DNA of 64,000 nucleotides from the NCBI RefSeq assembly GCF_030412015.1, contig NZ_JASNRD010000002.1, positions 371,095-435,094 of the forward strand. Reading direction: 5' to 3'. The notes beneath the pieces are model-generated. The model saw nothing but the letters and a program-made list of their open reading frames with translations, was not told the DNA's origin and did no database searches. Each line of letters starts with the position of its first letter. Positions within the stretch are counted from its first letter, which is position 1. Below are positions 36,532 to 44,713 of this stretch, piece after piece. The position numbers and the translations under genes are program-made. This stretch comes from Massilia sp. YIM B02763 (GTDB lineage: Bacteria > Pseudomonadota > Gammaproteobacteria > Burkholderiales > Burkholderiaceae_D).

Positions 36532-38502
36532 CTAGCGGGGACCGAGCTGCCTGGCCAGGAATGCCTCCACCCGCGTCCAGAAGTCGATCCGCGTGCGCTC
36601 GTAGCGCCAGCCGTGGCCTTCGTCCTCGTACTCGATCCATTCGACCTGCGGATTGGTGCGCTTGACCGCCGCGTGGAACTTCCTGCCCTGCTCGATGGGC
36701 ACCGTGCGGTCCTTGCCGCCATAGGCCAGCAGCAGGGGCTGGGTGACGCCGGCGGCGTTCTCCAGCGGCGACACGGACTTCAGCATGGCCGCGTCCTTGT
36801 CCTGGTCGCCGACCAGCACCGGCAAGGTGTAGGTCTTGGCGTCCTGGGACGTGCTGGTAAACCGTTCGTCGTAGATCAGGTTGATGTCCGTGACGCCGAC
36901 CCAGTCGACGCCGCAGCGGAACAGCGCGGGGTCGCGGATCAGGCCCATCAGCGTGGCATAGCCGCCGTAGCTGGCGCCGGCGATGCACACGCGCTTCGCG
37001 TCCGCCACGCCCTGGTCGATGGCCCAGCGCGCCGCGTCCGCCACATCGTCCTGCATCGCCCTGCCCCATTGCTTCCAGCCGGCCATGAAATGGTCGTAGC
37101 CGTAGCCTTCGCTGCCGCGGAATTCCGGCTGCAGCACGGCGTAGCCGCGCGTGGCAAGGAATTGCACTTGCGGGTTCCAGGCGAAATGCCCGCCGCGCAC
37201 CCACGGTCCGCCGTGCACCAGCACGACCATCGGCAGGTTCTTGCGTTCTCCACGCGGCAGCGTCAGGTAGGCCGGCACGTCGCGGCCGTCGCGCGCCTTG
37301 ATGTGCACGAAGGAGGTTTCGCCCATCTGCAATGGATTGATTTGCGGCATGCTGGTTCCCAGCGGGGTCAGCTTGCCGCTGCCGATGTGGTACAGCTGCC
37401 AGAAGCCGGGCTCGGTATCGGAATACGAGTGCACCACGACGGCATCCGCCACCGCGTCGGCGGCCACCTGCAGTTCGTTGATCGTGGACGGCAGCAAGGC
37501 GTCCACCCGCTGCTGCACCTGCTGCATGCCCTCGTCCGCCCAGGCCGTCATGGGTTCGCTCGTCTCGTAGCGCACGCCGAGCACGCGGTCGTGGTCGGGC
37601 GCGAGGACCAGGGTGCCGTCGAAGTCGAAGTTCTTCAGCCCCACCATCGGTTCCGGATCGAGCTTGCCGGTGCGGGTATCGAGGCGGTACAGGCCCACCG
37701 TATTGCGGCCGTTGCGGCTGCTGACATAGACCTCGCCCGAGCGCGTGACGAAGCGCGGCGTCAGCGTCGTCGGCGCGTTGCCCGGATAGGCCGCCAGCTC
37801 GCGCCAGGTCCTGGCCGCGGGGTCGTTATACATCAGGTGCACCTGCCCCGCCTCGCGCCGGGTGGCCACGCGCGGCACGCCGCCGGCGTCGATCAGGACG
37901 TTGGAGACGCCGTTGGGCGCGTCGACGGCGGTCAGGTTGACGGTGTGCGTATTCAGCCGAAACAGCCGGTAGCCCTTGAAGTCCTCGTCGAATACGTTGT
38001 AGCGCACCACGTAGACGTCATCCGATCCATCATGCGTGCTTCCCAGGAAATGCGTGTTCGGCGGCAAGGCCGGATCGCGCGTCTGCGTGTTCAAGGCGTG
38101 ACCGACCAGCAGCACGTGCTTGCTGCCGTCGAGGTTCACGGCGTGCAGGCCCGGGCTGCGCGCGCGCTCGTCGTCCTCCAGGTCCGGACGGACGGCGGAA
38201 TAGACCAGGCGCCGGTCGTTGATCCAGTGGACGCCGACCACGTCCATGCCCCGCACGCCGGCGATGACGCGCACCGGGCCGCCGGCCGCCGGCATGTTGG
38301 CCAGGACGATATTGCCTTCCGGTCCACGGAGCAGCAAGGCGACGTTCTTGCCATCGGGAGACAGGAAGGCGCCGGCGAACCGTGGCGATGCGAAGAAATC
38401 CTTGACGGGAGGCGGCTCGGGCGGGGAAACCGCCGCGATGGAAGCGAGGGGCGCGGCCCACGCCAGGCAGGCAGTGGCCAATAAAGTCGACATACGCAGC
38501 AT
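36532..38502 (-). CDS. S9 family prolyl oligopeptidase-type peptidase
   Basis: 656 residues with a signal peptide (TLLATACLAWAAPLASIAA), hence periplasmic. The N-terminal 400 residues form a beta-propeller; the C-terminal alpha/beta-hydrolase carries the triad: Ser in CIAGASYGGYATLMG (about 511), Asp in LAYGGKDRTVPIEQG (about 597) and His in EDEGHGWRYE (about 629). The oxyanion region VHGGPWVRGGHFAWNP is present. It removes or cuts short peptides; substrate unknown. A second ATG three codons in is possible as the start. Confidence 0.93.
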   Translation of the reverse strand: MLRMSTLLATACLAWAAPLASIAAVSPPEPPPVKDFFASPRFAGAFLSPDGKNVALLLRGPEGNIVLANMPAAGGPVRVIAGVRGMDVVGVHWINDRRLVYSAVRPDLEDDERARSPGLHAVNLDGSKHVLLVGHALNTQTRDPALPPNTHFLGSTHDGSDDVYVVRYNVFDEDFKGYRLFRLNTHTVNLTAVDAPNGVSNVLIDAGGVPRVATRREAGQVHLMYNDPAARTWRELAAYPGNAPTTLTPRFVTRSGEVYVSSRNGRNTVGLYRLDTRTGKLDPEPMVGLKNFDFDGTLVLAPDHDRVLGVRYETSEPMTAWADEGMQQVQQRVDALLPSTINELQVAADAVADAVVVHSYSDTEPGFWQLYHIGSGKLTPLGTSMPQINPLQMGETSFVHIKARDGRDVPAYLTLPRGERKNLPMVVLVHGGPWVRGGHFAWNPQVQFLATRGYAVLQPEFRGSEGYGYDHFMAGWKQWGRAMQDDVADAARWAIDQGVADAKRVCIAGASYGGYATLMGLIRDPALFRCGVDWVGVTDINLIYDERFTSTSQDAKTYTLPVLVGDQDKDAAMLKSVSPLENAAGVTQPLLLAYGGKDRTVPIEQGRKFHAAVKRTNPQVEWIEYEDEGHGWRYERTRIDFWTRVEAFLARQLGPR

Positions 38503-38594
38503 GGCGGCAGGATCCGGTTAGCGAAGAATCGATATCATACTTATCAGAAAGAAATAAAATCTCTCGAATACTAACGCCAGCGGGAGCAGCTCTT

Positions 38595-38608
38595 CCATTT
38601 GTCGTGAA
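38595..38608. promoter_or_regulatory. Shared 14-mer upstream of the response-regulator gene
   Basis: CCATTTGTCGTGAA, 84 bp upstream of the regulator ATG. The same sequence with one change (CCATTTGTCGTCAA) occurs 90 bp upstream of the partner kinase gene 2.7 kb away. A binding site for the regulator itself is the likely meaning. Confidence 0.5.
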
Positions 38609-38692
38609 AGTGTAGGATTTTGTCACCTTTACCCAGCCAACATGCAGCTTTGTCGCCCCCTCTTATAGAATGTCGGCCTCAAGGAGAAATTC

Positions 38693-39379
38693 ATGTATCG
38701 CGTACTGCTGGTGGAAGACGATCCGCGCCTCGCGGAACTCGTGACGGAATATTTGTCGGGCTACGAATTCTCGGTCGACCTCGTGACGCGTGGAGACGCC
38801 GCGCTGGAGCACTTCAAGGCCAACCCTCCCGACATCGTCGTGCTGGACCTGATGTTGCCGGGCATGGACGGGATGGTGGTATGCCGCCAGATCCGCGACG
38901 TGTCCGAAGTGCCGATCCTGATCTTGACGGCGCGCGAGGATACCTATGACGAGGTGTCGGGCCTGGAACAGGGCGCGGACGACTTCGTCAACAAGCCGGT
39001 GCAGCCGCGCGTGCTGCTGGCCCGCCTGCGCGCCCTGCTGCGCCGCACCCAGGCCAAGGCCGCGCCCGATACGCGCATGCTCGAGTTCGGCCAGCTGCGC
39101 ATCATGACCAACGACCGCAGCGTGACCTGGCGCGGCCAGCCATGCGTGCTCAGCAATACTGAATACAAGCTGCTGCTCGTGCTGGCCGAAGCGGCCGGGC
39201 GGGTGCTGTCGCGCGACGAACTGCTCAAGAAGATGCGCGGCATCGAGTTCGACGGCCTGGACCGCAGCATCGACAACTGCATCTCCAAGCTGCGCCGCAA
39301 GTTCGACGATTCGCTGTCGGAAAAGATCAAGACGGTGTGGGGGGAAGGTTATCTGTTCTCGCCGTCGGCGTGGAACTGA
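38693..39379 (+). CDS. OmpR-family response regulator (RstA-like)
   Basis: 228 residues. Receiver: VEDDPRLAEL, phospho-acceptor VLDLMLPGMDG (Asp 52), DDFVNKPVQPRVLLARLRALLRR. The winged-helix DNA-binding domain (about 130-228) includes LSNTEYKLLLVLAEAAGRVLSRDELLKKM, DRSIDNCISKLRRKF and the closing TVWGEGYLFS. The NKPVQP instead of the common VKPF is typical of the RstA branch. A good AAGGAGA precedes the ATG. Its probable partner kinase is at 41394, separated by a two-gene leftward operon. Confidence 0.93.
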   Translation: MYRVLLVEDDPRLAELVTEYLSGYEFSVDLVTRGDAALEHFKANPPDIVVLDLMLPGMDGMVVCRQIRDVSEVPILILTAREDTYDEVSGLEQGADDFVNKPVQPRVLLARLRALLRRTQAKAAPDTRMLEFGQLRIMTNDRSVTWRGQPCVLSNTEYKLLLVLAEAAGRVLSRDELLKKMRGIEFDGLDRSIDNCISKLRRKFDDSLSEKIKTVWGEGYLFSPSAWN

Positions 39380-39401
39380 GCGTTAACGCCACATAAACCA
39401 G

Positions 39402-39487
39402 CGTCGTCCCTCCGCAGGCAGGGACCCAAGGTGTTCGCGCCGCCGCAACGCACGCGAAATTGGGTCCCTGCCTGCGCAGGGACGACG
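39402..39487. repeat. REP doublet, copy 2
   Basis: An 86 bp inverted pair of the same family as at 24898 (left CGTCGTCCCTCCGCAGGCAG, right GCGCAGGGACGACG), placed between the converging ends of the regulator gene and the secreted protein gene. Confidence 0.88.
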
Positions 39488-39503
39488 TCGTTTCGCTTTC
39501 CGG

Positions 39504-40178
39504 TTAATCGAACACCGGCACGATCGCCAGCGGCGCGTTGTACGTGGTCACCTGCGCCCGTTCGCTGCCGAAGCGCCAGGTCGCGACCGGCAAGCCATCT
39601 TCCGCATCGCCGGCCGCCACCGGCAGCGCCACTTCCTGGCCGTCCGCGCGGCGCACGCGCACGCCCGACTGCTCCCGTTTGGCGAACACGAAACGCACGC
39701 CCGCGCATTGCTGGGACTGGCGCGATGCGTCGAGCCAGCGCGCGAAGCCCAGCGCCTGGGCGCAGGCGATACGCAGCTCGGTGCTGTCGTACTGGCCGTC
39801 CGGGCGCAGCGCGATCGTCACCAGGGGGCGCACGCTGAACGGCCCCTTGCGGTTCAGCTGCAGCACGGCGTTCTCGTCATAGGACGACTTCTGCAGCGGG
39901 AACACGGTGCGGCCCAGCGCATCGAGCGGCAGGTTCAGCTGGGTGGTCTTGCCGCTCACGGTCAATTGCGCGCCCTCGCCCAGCGCACCACGCTCGGCAG
40001 CCTGCACCTGCAGCTGGCTCACGAGCAGGTTCTTCGGGCCGCCGAATTTCTCGAAGCGCACCATGGCGCGGTACGCATCGCGGTAGCTCGCCCACTCGCC
40101 ATCGCGCACCTGTGCCGCGGCCGGAAGGGCCGCCAGCAGCAGGGCGATGGGGACGAGGAAGGGGCGAACCGGGCGCAT
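39504..40178 (-). CDS. Periplasmic protein of unknown function, mipA operon
   Basis: 224 residues with a signal peptide (FLVPIALLLAALPAAAQ). The mature part is beta-rich with no motif I recognise; two cysteines (in LRIACAQALGFAR and QQCAGVRF) could form a disulfide. Its start lies 2 bp after the mipA stop, so it is certainly in the mipA operon and shares its regulation. Confidence 0.82.
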   Translation of the reverse strand: MRPVRPFLVPIALLLAALPAAAQVRDGEWASYRDAYRAMVRFEKFGGPKNLLVSQLQVQAAERGALGEGAQLTVSGKTTQLNLPLDALGRTVFPLQKSSYDENAVLQLNRKGPFSVRPLVTIALRPDGQYDSTELRIACAQALGFARWLDASRQSQQCAGVRFVFAKREQSGVRVRRADGQEVALPVAAGDAEDGLPVATWRFGSERAQVTTYNAPLAIVPVFD

Positions 40179-40180
40179 CG

Positions 40181-41035
40181 TCAGAACCGGAGGGCGATGG
40201 CGGTCGAAACCGTCGTGTTGGCGGACCGCTCGACGAGCGGGCTATAGCGCGCGCTGCCCAGCAGGCGTGCCGTCTGTACATTGGTCGTGAGCATCCAGGA
40301 CGGCGACAGCGTCCAGTTCCAGCGCACGCCGACGTGGGCGTCGTGCAGGCCGCCGGCCGCCTCGTAGTAGGGGAAGCGGCTGCGCAGCGACTCCTCCTGC
40401 GAGACGCCGAGATAGCTGTCGTTGTAGTGCCGGTTGACGACGGTCACGCCGGCAGCCAGCGACACGCGGTGGCGCGCGTTATCGACGACGGCCAGCCGCT
40501 GCACGCCCAATTCCAGGCGCGCGCCGTCGCGATCCTTGCCGGCGCCGAACAGCACGCTGCTGGTCACGCGCCAGCGCGGATTCAGGTAGTAATTGGCAAA
40601 GGCGCCGGCCTGCAGGCGTGCGCCGATCTTGTCCATGCCGCTCAGCGGCGCGACGGGAATCTGGCGTTTGTCGATGGGCGATGGAATGCCGCTGGCGAAA
40701 TCGGTGACGCCGACGCCGCCGATCTCGGTGCCGGCGCCGTCGTCGTCGCGGCTCCGATGCACGGCCGCCAGCGGGCCGAACTCGAAGGTGGGATCATCCG
40801 ACAGGTGCCAGCCCGCGCTCATGCCCGAAATAAAAAGGCCGTTGCTCCATTGGACCTGGAGCACCGGCAATGCTGAAACCTTGTGGCCGTCCGCCCCCTC
40901 GTAGCGCGGCGCCGATTGCACGCCCAGCCCGACGTACATGTCGCGGCTGCCGTCCGGCATCGGGTTGGTCGCCGGCGTCTGCGCCCAGGCAACGCCGCAG
41001 CCGGCAGTCAACGCGAGGAAGAGAAGCTTGTTCAT
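40181..41035 (-). CDS. MipA/OmpV family outer-membrane protein
   Basis: 284 residues from ATG 41035. The signal peptide ends CGVAWAQTP; the mature protein is a beta-barrel (YVGLGVQSAPRYEGADGHKV, FISGMSAGWHL, NYYLNPRWRV) ending in IALRF with the terminal Phe of outer-membrane proteins. MipA/OmpV proteins act as scaffolds for murein enzymes or as porin-like barrels and are often encoded beside RstAB-like two-component genes, as here. The gene and its partner sit leftward between the regulator and the kinase, with the kinase divergent. Confidence 0.91.
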   Translation of the reverse strand: MNKLLFLALTAGCGVAWAQTPATNPMPDGSRDMYVGLGVQSAPRYEGADGHKVSALPVLQVQWSNGLFISGMSAGWHLSDDPTFEFGPLAAVHRSRDDDGAGTEIGGVGVTDFASGIPSPIDKRQIPVAPLSGMDKIGARLQAGAFANYYLNPRWRVTSSVLFGAGKDRDGARLELGVQRLAVVDNARHRVSLAAGVTVVNRHYNDSYLGVSQEESLRSRFPYYEAAGGLHDAHVGVRWNWTLSPSWMLTTNVQTARLLGSARYSPLVERSANTTVSTAIALRF

Positions 41036-41186
41036 GGTCGGGCAGATGATTCGGAAAACCAACATTCTACGTGCATGGTTTCCCTCCTCTCAATACTTCC
41101 TTACGGCGTTGTCGTTTCCATGGTGAATCGACCAAAGGTCGGGCGGACCGGCGGGGCGGAGGAACGGCGAGGCCGTCCCTGCAAAT

Positions 41187-41223
41187 AAAAAAGGCCCACC
41201 ATCGCTCGCGCATCAGGTGGGCC
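41187..41223 (-). terminator. Leftward intrinsic terminator between divergent genes
   Basis: On the minus strand, arms GGCCCACC and GGTGGGCC are followed by TTTTTT. There is no leftward gene to its right, so it would end an antisense or short transcript starting within the 170 bp before the kinase gene, or shield mipA from read-through. Confidence 0.75.
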
Positions 41224-41289
41224 AAACGGAAAACCTGATGCCATGTATCGTACGCAGGGGACACAAGTCTTTCATCCTCTACATGTCGC

Positions 41290-41303
41290 CCATTTGTCGT
41301 CAA
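41290..41303. promoter_or_regulatory. Shared 14-mer upstream of the kinase gene
   Basis: CCATTTGTCGTCAA, 90 bp upstream of the kinase start and about 255 bp from the mipA start. It matches the element before the regulator gene at 13 of 14 positions and could serve both divergent genes. Confidence 0.5.
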
Positions 41304-41393
41304 TTTGTAAAACCCGGTTCTTCGGCGCTGACGTCCTATACAATTTCATACATGCAAGATCTGACGAACATCAACCAGTAAGCCGGGAGCGAC

Positions 41394-42722
41394 GTGAACC
41401 GTTTGTTCTTCCGCTTCTTCGTGCTGGTGATGCTGTCGATCACGGCGGCCACGTTCGTCATCTATTTCGTGTTCGCGCGCGTGTTCGGCGATCCGCTCGA
41501 CGACATCGCGCGGCGCCAGGCCTCGGCCCAGATCTTCCTGCTCGAACAGTACGTGGACCAGGCTCCGGCCGACGAATGGCTGGGCCGCCTGAACAAGGTG
41601 CGCGAAGTGTCCGAGGCGCGCTTCGACCTGATTCCGCTGGCGCAAGCCAGGAACGCCCTGCCCGGCCGCCAGCGCGCCGCGCTCGACGCGGGCCGGCTGG
41701 TGCTCGATCCGGCCAACAAGGCGTTCTACCGGCGCGTCGACCTGACGGGCGAACGCTATATCGGCAGCGACGAAGAGGTGATCCGTGCCGACCGCCTGCC
41801 GATCGACCTCGGCCAGGCCCTGTTGATGGAAGTGGTGCGCTACGTGGTGGTGGCGCTGGCGCTGCTGGTGCCGATCGCCCTGTGGTCGCGCAAGCATTGG
41901 CAGGCGCTGCAGACGCTGTCGCGCGTGGCCGACGACTTCGGGGCCGGCCAGTTGTCGGCGCGCGCCCACCTGGCGCCGACGGATGCCGTGTATCCGCTGG
42001 CCGAGCGCATCAATGCGATGGCCGGGCGCATCCAGGACTTGCTGGAAGCGCAGAAGAACCTGCTGCACTCCGTGTCGCACGAGCTGCGCACGCCCATCGC
42101 GCGCCTCGAGTTCGCGCTGGAACTGCTGGCCGACCGCGCCGCCGGACCGGACATCGACGGCGCCGTCCTCGTCAAGCGCATCGCGGCGATGGAAGGCGAC
42201 GTCATCGAGCTGAACGAACTCGTCAACGAGCTGCTGTCGATGAGCAAACTCGACAATGCAAAGGAACCGCAGCGCATGCTGTTCGAGGTCGAGCCGTTGC
42301 TGCGCGAATGCGCCGACAGCCTGCATCCGCGTCCGCAGCAATTGGTGCTGGACCTGGGCGAGCGCCTGGGCAGCGTGGATGGCGACCGCCGCCTGCTCGG
42401 GCGCGCCGTCGGCAACCTGCTGCGCAACGCGCAGAAATACGCGGCCGCGCGCGTGGCCCTGCACGCGCAGCGCGACGGCTGCCGGCTCGAGATCGCCATC
42501 GAGGACGACGGTCCCGGCATCCCCGACGAGGACCGCGAGCGCATCTTCGAACCCTTCTTCCGCCTCGACCGCAGCCGCGACCGCGCCACCGGCGGCTTCG
42601 GCCTGGGCCTGTCGATCGCGCGCAAGGCGGTCGCCCTGCACGGCGGCACGCTGGTCGCCGAACGCTCGCCCCTGGGCGGGGCGCGCTTCGTGATCAGCCT
42701 GCCGGATGGCGTCGTCGGCTGA
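41394..42722 (+). CDS. Sensor histidine kinase (RstB-like)
   Basis: 442 residues from GTG 41394, with GGGAG four bases upstream. Two membrane helices (about 8-30 and 140-163) enclose a periplasmic sensor; then HAMP (about 165-215), HisKA (NLLHSVSHELRTPIARLEF, His about 229) and HATPase (LLRNAQKYA, EDDGPGIPDEDRERIFEPFF, GFGLGLSIA). With the OmpR-type regulator at 38693 it makes a RstBA-like pair. It ends exactly where the opposite-strand DsbA gene ends, with no base between. Confidence 0.93.
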   Translation: MNRLFFRFFVLVMLSITAATFVIYFVFARVFGDPLDDIARRQASAQIFLLEQYVDQAPADEWLGRLNKVREVSEARFDLIPLAQARNALPGRQRAALDAGRLVLDPANKAFYRRVDLTGERYIGSDEEVIRADRLPIDLGQALLMEVVRYVVVALALLVPIALWSRKHWQALQTLSRVADDFGAGQLSARAHLAPTDAVYPLAERINAMAGRIQDLLEAQKNLLHSVSHELRTPIARLEFALELLADRAAGPDIDGAVLVKRIAAMEGDVIELNELVNELLSMSKLDNAKEPQRMLFEVEPLLRECADSLHPRPQQLVLDLGERLGSVDGDRRLLGRAVGNLLRNAQKYAAARVALHAQRDGCRLEIAIEDDGPGIPDEDRERIFEPFFRLDRSRDRATGGFGLGLSIARKAVALHGGTLVAERSPLGGARFVISLPDGVVG

Positions 42723-43388
42723 TCACTTCGCCTTGGCGGCCTGGTCGACCAGCTTGCCGGCCACCTCCAGCGTGGCATTGAACAGCGCGTTGCGGTCGCT
42801 CGTCTTGAGGTCCTTGTTGACGATGGACGGCGAGGTCACGTAGCGGCCGTCGATGACGAGCGTCGGCGCCGACTCGATCTTGTAGTCGGCCACGATCTTG
42901 GACAACTGGCGCAGCTTCATCGTCACGCCGAAGGAATTCCATGCGTTCAGGAAGGCGGCGCGGTCGATGCCGTTCCTGCTCGCCCAGTCGATGATGGCGG
43001 CATCCGTGTTCAGGCGCACGCGGTCGACGTGCACGGCCTTGAACACCTTGGCGTGCATCTCGTCGAGCTTGCCGAGCGCTTCCAGCGTCAGGTACAGGTG
43101 GGCTTCCGGATCGGCCGGTCCCGTGAACGGAAAGTGGACACGGCGCACCGCGATGCGGTCGCCCTGCTGGCGTATCCATGCCTCCAGTCCCGGCTCCAGC
43201 GCATTGCACACCGGGCAGTGGTACATGAAGAATTCGATGACCTCGACCTTCTTGCCGGCCGCCTGCACGGGTTGCGGCTGGGCCAGCGTGACGTAGTCGA
43301 CGCCGTTCTGGGGCGCGCTCGGCGAGGCCAGCGCGAGGGTGGAGAGGGAAAGGCAGGCGCCGAGTACGGCGGTACGCAGGAGACGCAT
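42723..43388 (-). CDS. DsbA-type thiol:disulfide interchange protein, CPVC active site
   Basis: 221 residues with a signal peptide (LGACLSLSTLALASP). The thioredoxin fold holds FFMYHCPVCNALEP (Cys 58 and 61); cis-Pro loop ESAPTLVIDG. It is a clear paralogue of the DsbA at 43846 (same length, shared YVTLAQPQPVQA and KVFKAVHVDRVRLN), but with CPVC instead of CPHC. The dipeptide between the cysteines sets the redox potential, so the two may differ in strength or substrate. Separated from the upstream one-TM protein by 72 bp. Confidence 0.92.
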   Translation of the reverse strand: MRLLRTAVLGACLSLSTLALASPSAPQNGVDYVTLAQPQPVQAAGKKVEVIEFFMYHCPVCNALEPGLEAWIRQQGDRIAVRRVHFPFTGPADPEAHLYLTLEALGKLDEMHAKVFKAVHVDRVRLNTDAAIIDWASRNGIDRAAFLNAWNSFGVTMKLRQLSKIVADYKIESAPTLVIDGRYVTSPSIVNKDLKTSDRNALFNATLEVAGKLVDQAAKAK

Positions 43389-43460
43389 GAGGTTCCTTCG
43401 GGTTCAGGTAGGGAACCCGAAGAGTAGCATTCGCTGCGGAAAATATTACTTAAGCAATCT

Positions 43461-43829
43461 TTAAGGCTGCGCCTGCTGCGCCGGCACCTTGCGGCGGTCG
43501 TAGCGGTGGCCGGCATTCGGATCCTCCGGCTTCACATGGGTGAAGCCGTACCACAGGTGCTGCCACCAGTGCTCGCGCGACCGCACGGTGAGCAGGCACT
43601 GGTGGTCGATCTCGGCCGTGAACAGCGGATCCCGGCACTGCTTCGACGCCAGCGCATTGCGCTGGTTCTCCGCATTGACGAGCGCAATGGCCAGCCACAC
43701 GACCAGGCCGGCGAGCACCACCACGAGGCCCCAGGCCACGTGGTTGACATTGCTGGTCTCGTACAAGTCCTCGTCTTCCGGCTTGGACTTGTCGTAGATC
43801 CTCAGGATCTTGCCTTCGATATCGCTCAT
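43461..43829 (-). CDS. Single-membrane-helix protein between two DsbA genes
   Basis: 122 residues. The acidic N-terminus (MSDIEGKILRIYDKSKPEDE) precedes one strong membrane helix (about 31-51, VAWGLVVVLAGLVVWLAIAL). The remaining 70 residues hold two cysteines (KQCRDPLF, DHQCLLTV) and many aromatic residues (REHWWQHLWYGFTH). With the positive-inside rule the C-terminal part would be periplasmic, where the cysteines could be a DsbA substrate. I do not recognise the family. Starts 16 bp after the CPHC DsbA gene. Confidence 0.8.
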   Translation of the reverse strand: MSDIEGKILRIYDKSKPEDEDLYETSNVNHVAWGLVVVLAGLVVWLAIALVNAENQRNALASKQCRDPLFTAEIDHQCLLTVRSREHWWQHLWYGFTHVKPEDPNAGHRYDRRKVPAQQAQP

Positions 43830-43845
43830 TCGATCGCTTCGCTCA

Positions 43846-44508
43846 TTACTTCGTTTTTGCAGCCTTGGCGACGAGCGCGTCCATGACCTGCAGGGTTTGC
43901 TGGAACAGCTGCTGCTCGTTGCCGGACTTGGTGGAGTTATAGACCTGGGCCGGCGAGGTCTGGTACTTGCCGTCGATGACGATGGTCGGCGCGCCGTCGA
44001 CCTTGTAGTCGGTGGTGAGCTGCTGCAGGCGGCGCAGCTTGGTCGTCACGCCGAACGAATTCCAGGCGTCGGTGAAGGCCTTGCGGTCCAGGCCGTTCTT
44101 GGCGGCCCAGTCGATGATCGTGTCGTCGCGATTCAGGCGCACGCGATCGACGTGGATCGCCTTGAACACCTTGGCATGCATCTGCTCGACCTTGCCCATC
44201 GCCTCGAGCGTCAGGTACAGGTGCGCTTCCGGATCGGCGGGACCGCCGGCCGGGATGTGGATGCGGCGCAGCACGATGTTGTCGCCCTGTTTTTTGACCC
44301 ACTGCTCGAACATCGGTTCCAGCGCATTGCAGTGCGGGCAGTGGTACATGAAGAACTCGATCACCTCGACCTTCTTGCCGCTGGCCTGCACCGGTTGCGG
44401 CTGGGCGAGCGTCACGTACTCGACGCCGTTCGTCGGGGCGGTCGGCGAGGCAAACGCGGTGCTGGCGACGAAGCTGGCGGCAATCAGGGCAAAACGCAGG
44501 GAACGCAT
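43846..44508 (-). CDS. dsbA: Thiol:disulfide interchange protein DsbA
   Basis: 220 residues; signal peptide about 1-20 (LIAASFVASTAFASP). Active site FFMYHCPHCNALEP (Cys 57 and 60) and cis-Pro loop DGAPTIVIDGKYQ. CPHC is the classical DsbA site, so this copy is the probable main periplasmic dithiol oxidase. It heads the dsbA / one-TM / dsbA-paralogue leftward group. No dsbB is adjacent. Confidence 0.94.
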   Translation of the reverse strand: MRSLRFALIAASFVASTAFASPTAPTNGVEYVTLAQPQPVQASGKKVEVIEFFMYHCPHCNALEPMFEQWVKKQGDNIVLRRIHIPAGGPADPEAHLYLTLEAMGKVEQMHAKVFKAIHVDRVRLNRDDTIIDWAAKNGLDRKAFTDAWNSFGVTTKLRRLQQLTTDYKVDGAPTIVIDGKYQTSPAQVYNSTKSGNEQQLFQQTLQVMDALVAKAAKTK

Positions 44509-44623
44509 AGTTATCCTTCTAGGGTGAGTTGAGCAAACGACCGGAGATTACCACTTTTTCGTTCTCCAGCCTTAGCCCAGGCTTATTTTTGCAATTGCTT
44601 ACCGAAGTAACCAACGGAATTAC

Positions 44624-44706
44624 CGTCGTCCCTGCGAAGGCAGGGACCCAATTTTCGCACCATCGACCAGCAGCAAAATTGGGCCCCCGCCTGCGCGGGG
44701 GCGACG
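44624..44706. repeat. REP doublet, copy 3
   Basis: An 83 bp inverted pair (left CGTCGTCCCTGCGAAGGCAG, right CCTGCGCGGGGGCGACG) between the dsbA promoter region and the end of btuB. Confidence 0.88.
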
Positions 44707-44713
44707 TTGCCGG

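Larger units (their letters stand above)
41036..41393. other. Divergent intergenic region between mipA and the kinase gene
   Basis: 358 bp holding, from left to right, the mipA upstream region, a leftward intrinsic terminator (41187-41223), the shared 14-mer (41290-41303) and the start region of the kinase gene. No convincing gene is seen; the short leftward frames cross the terminator. Confidence 0.6.
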
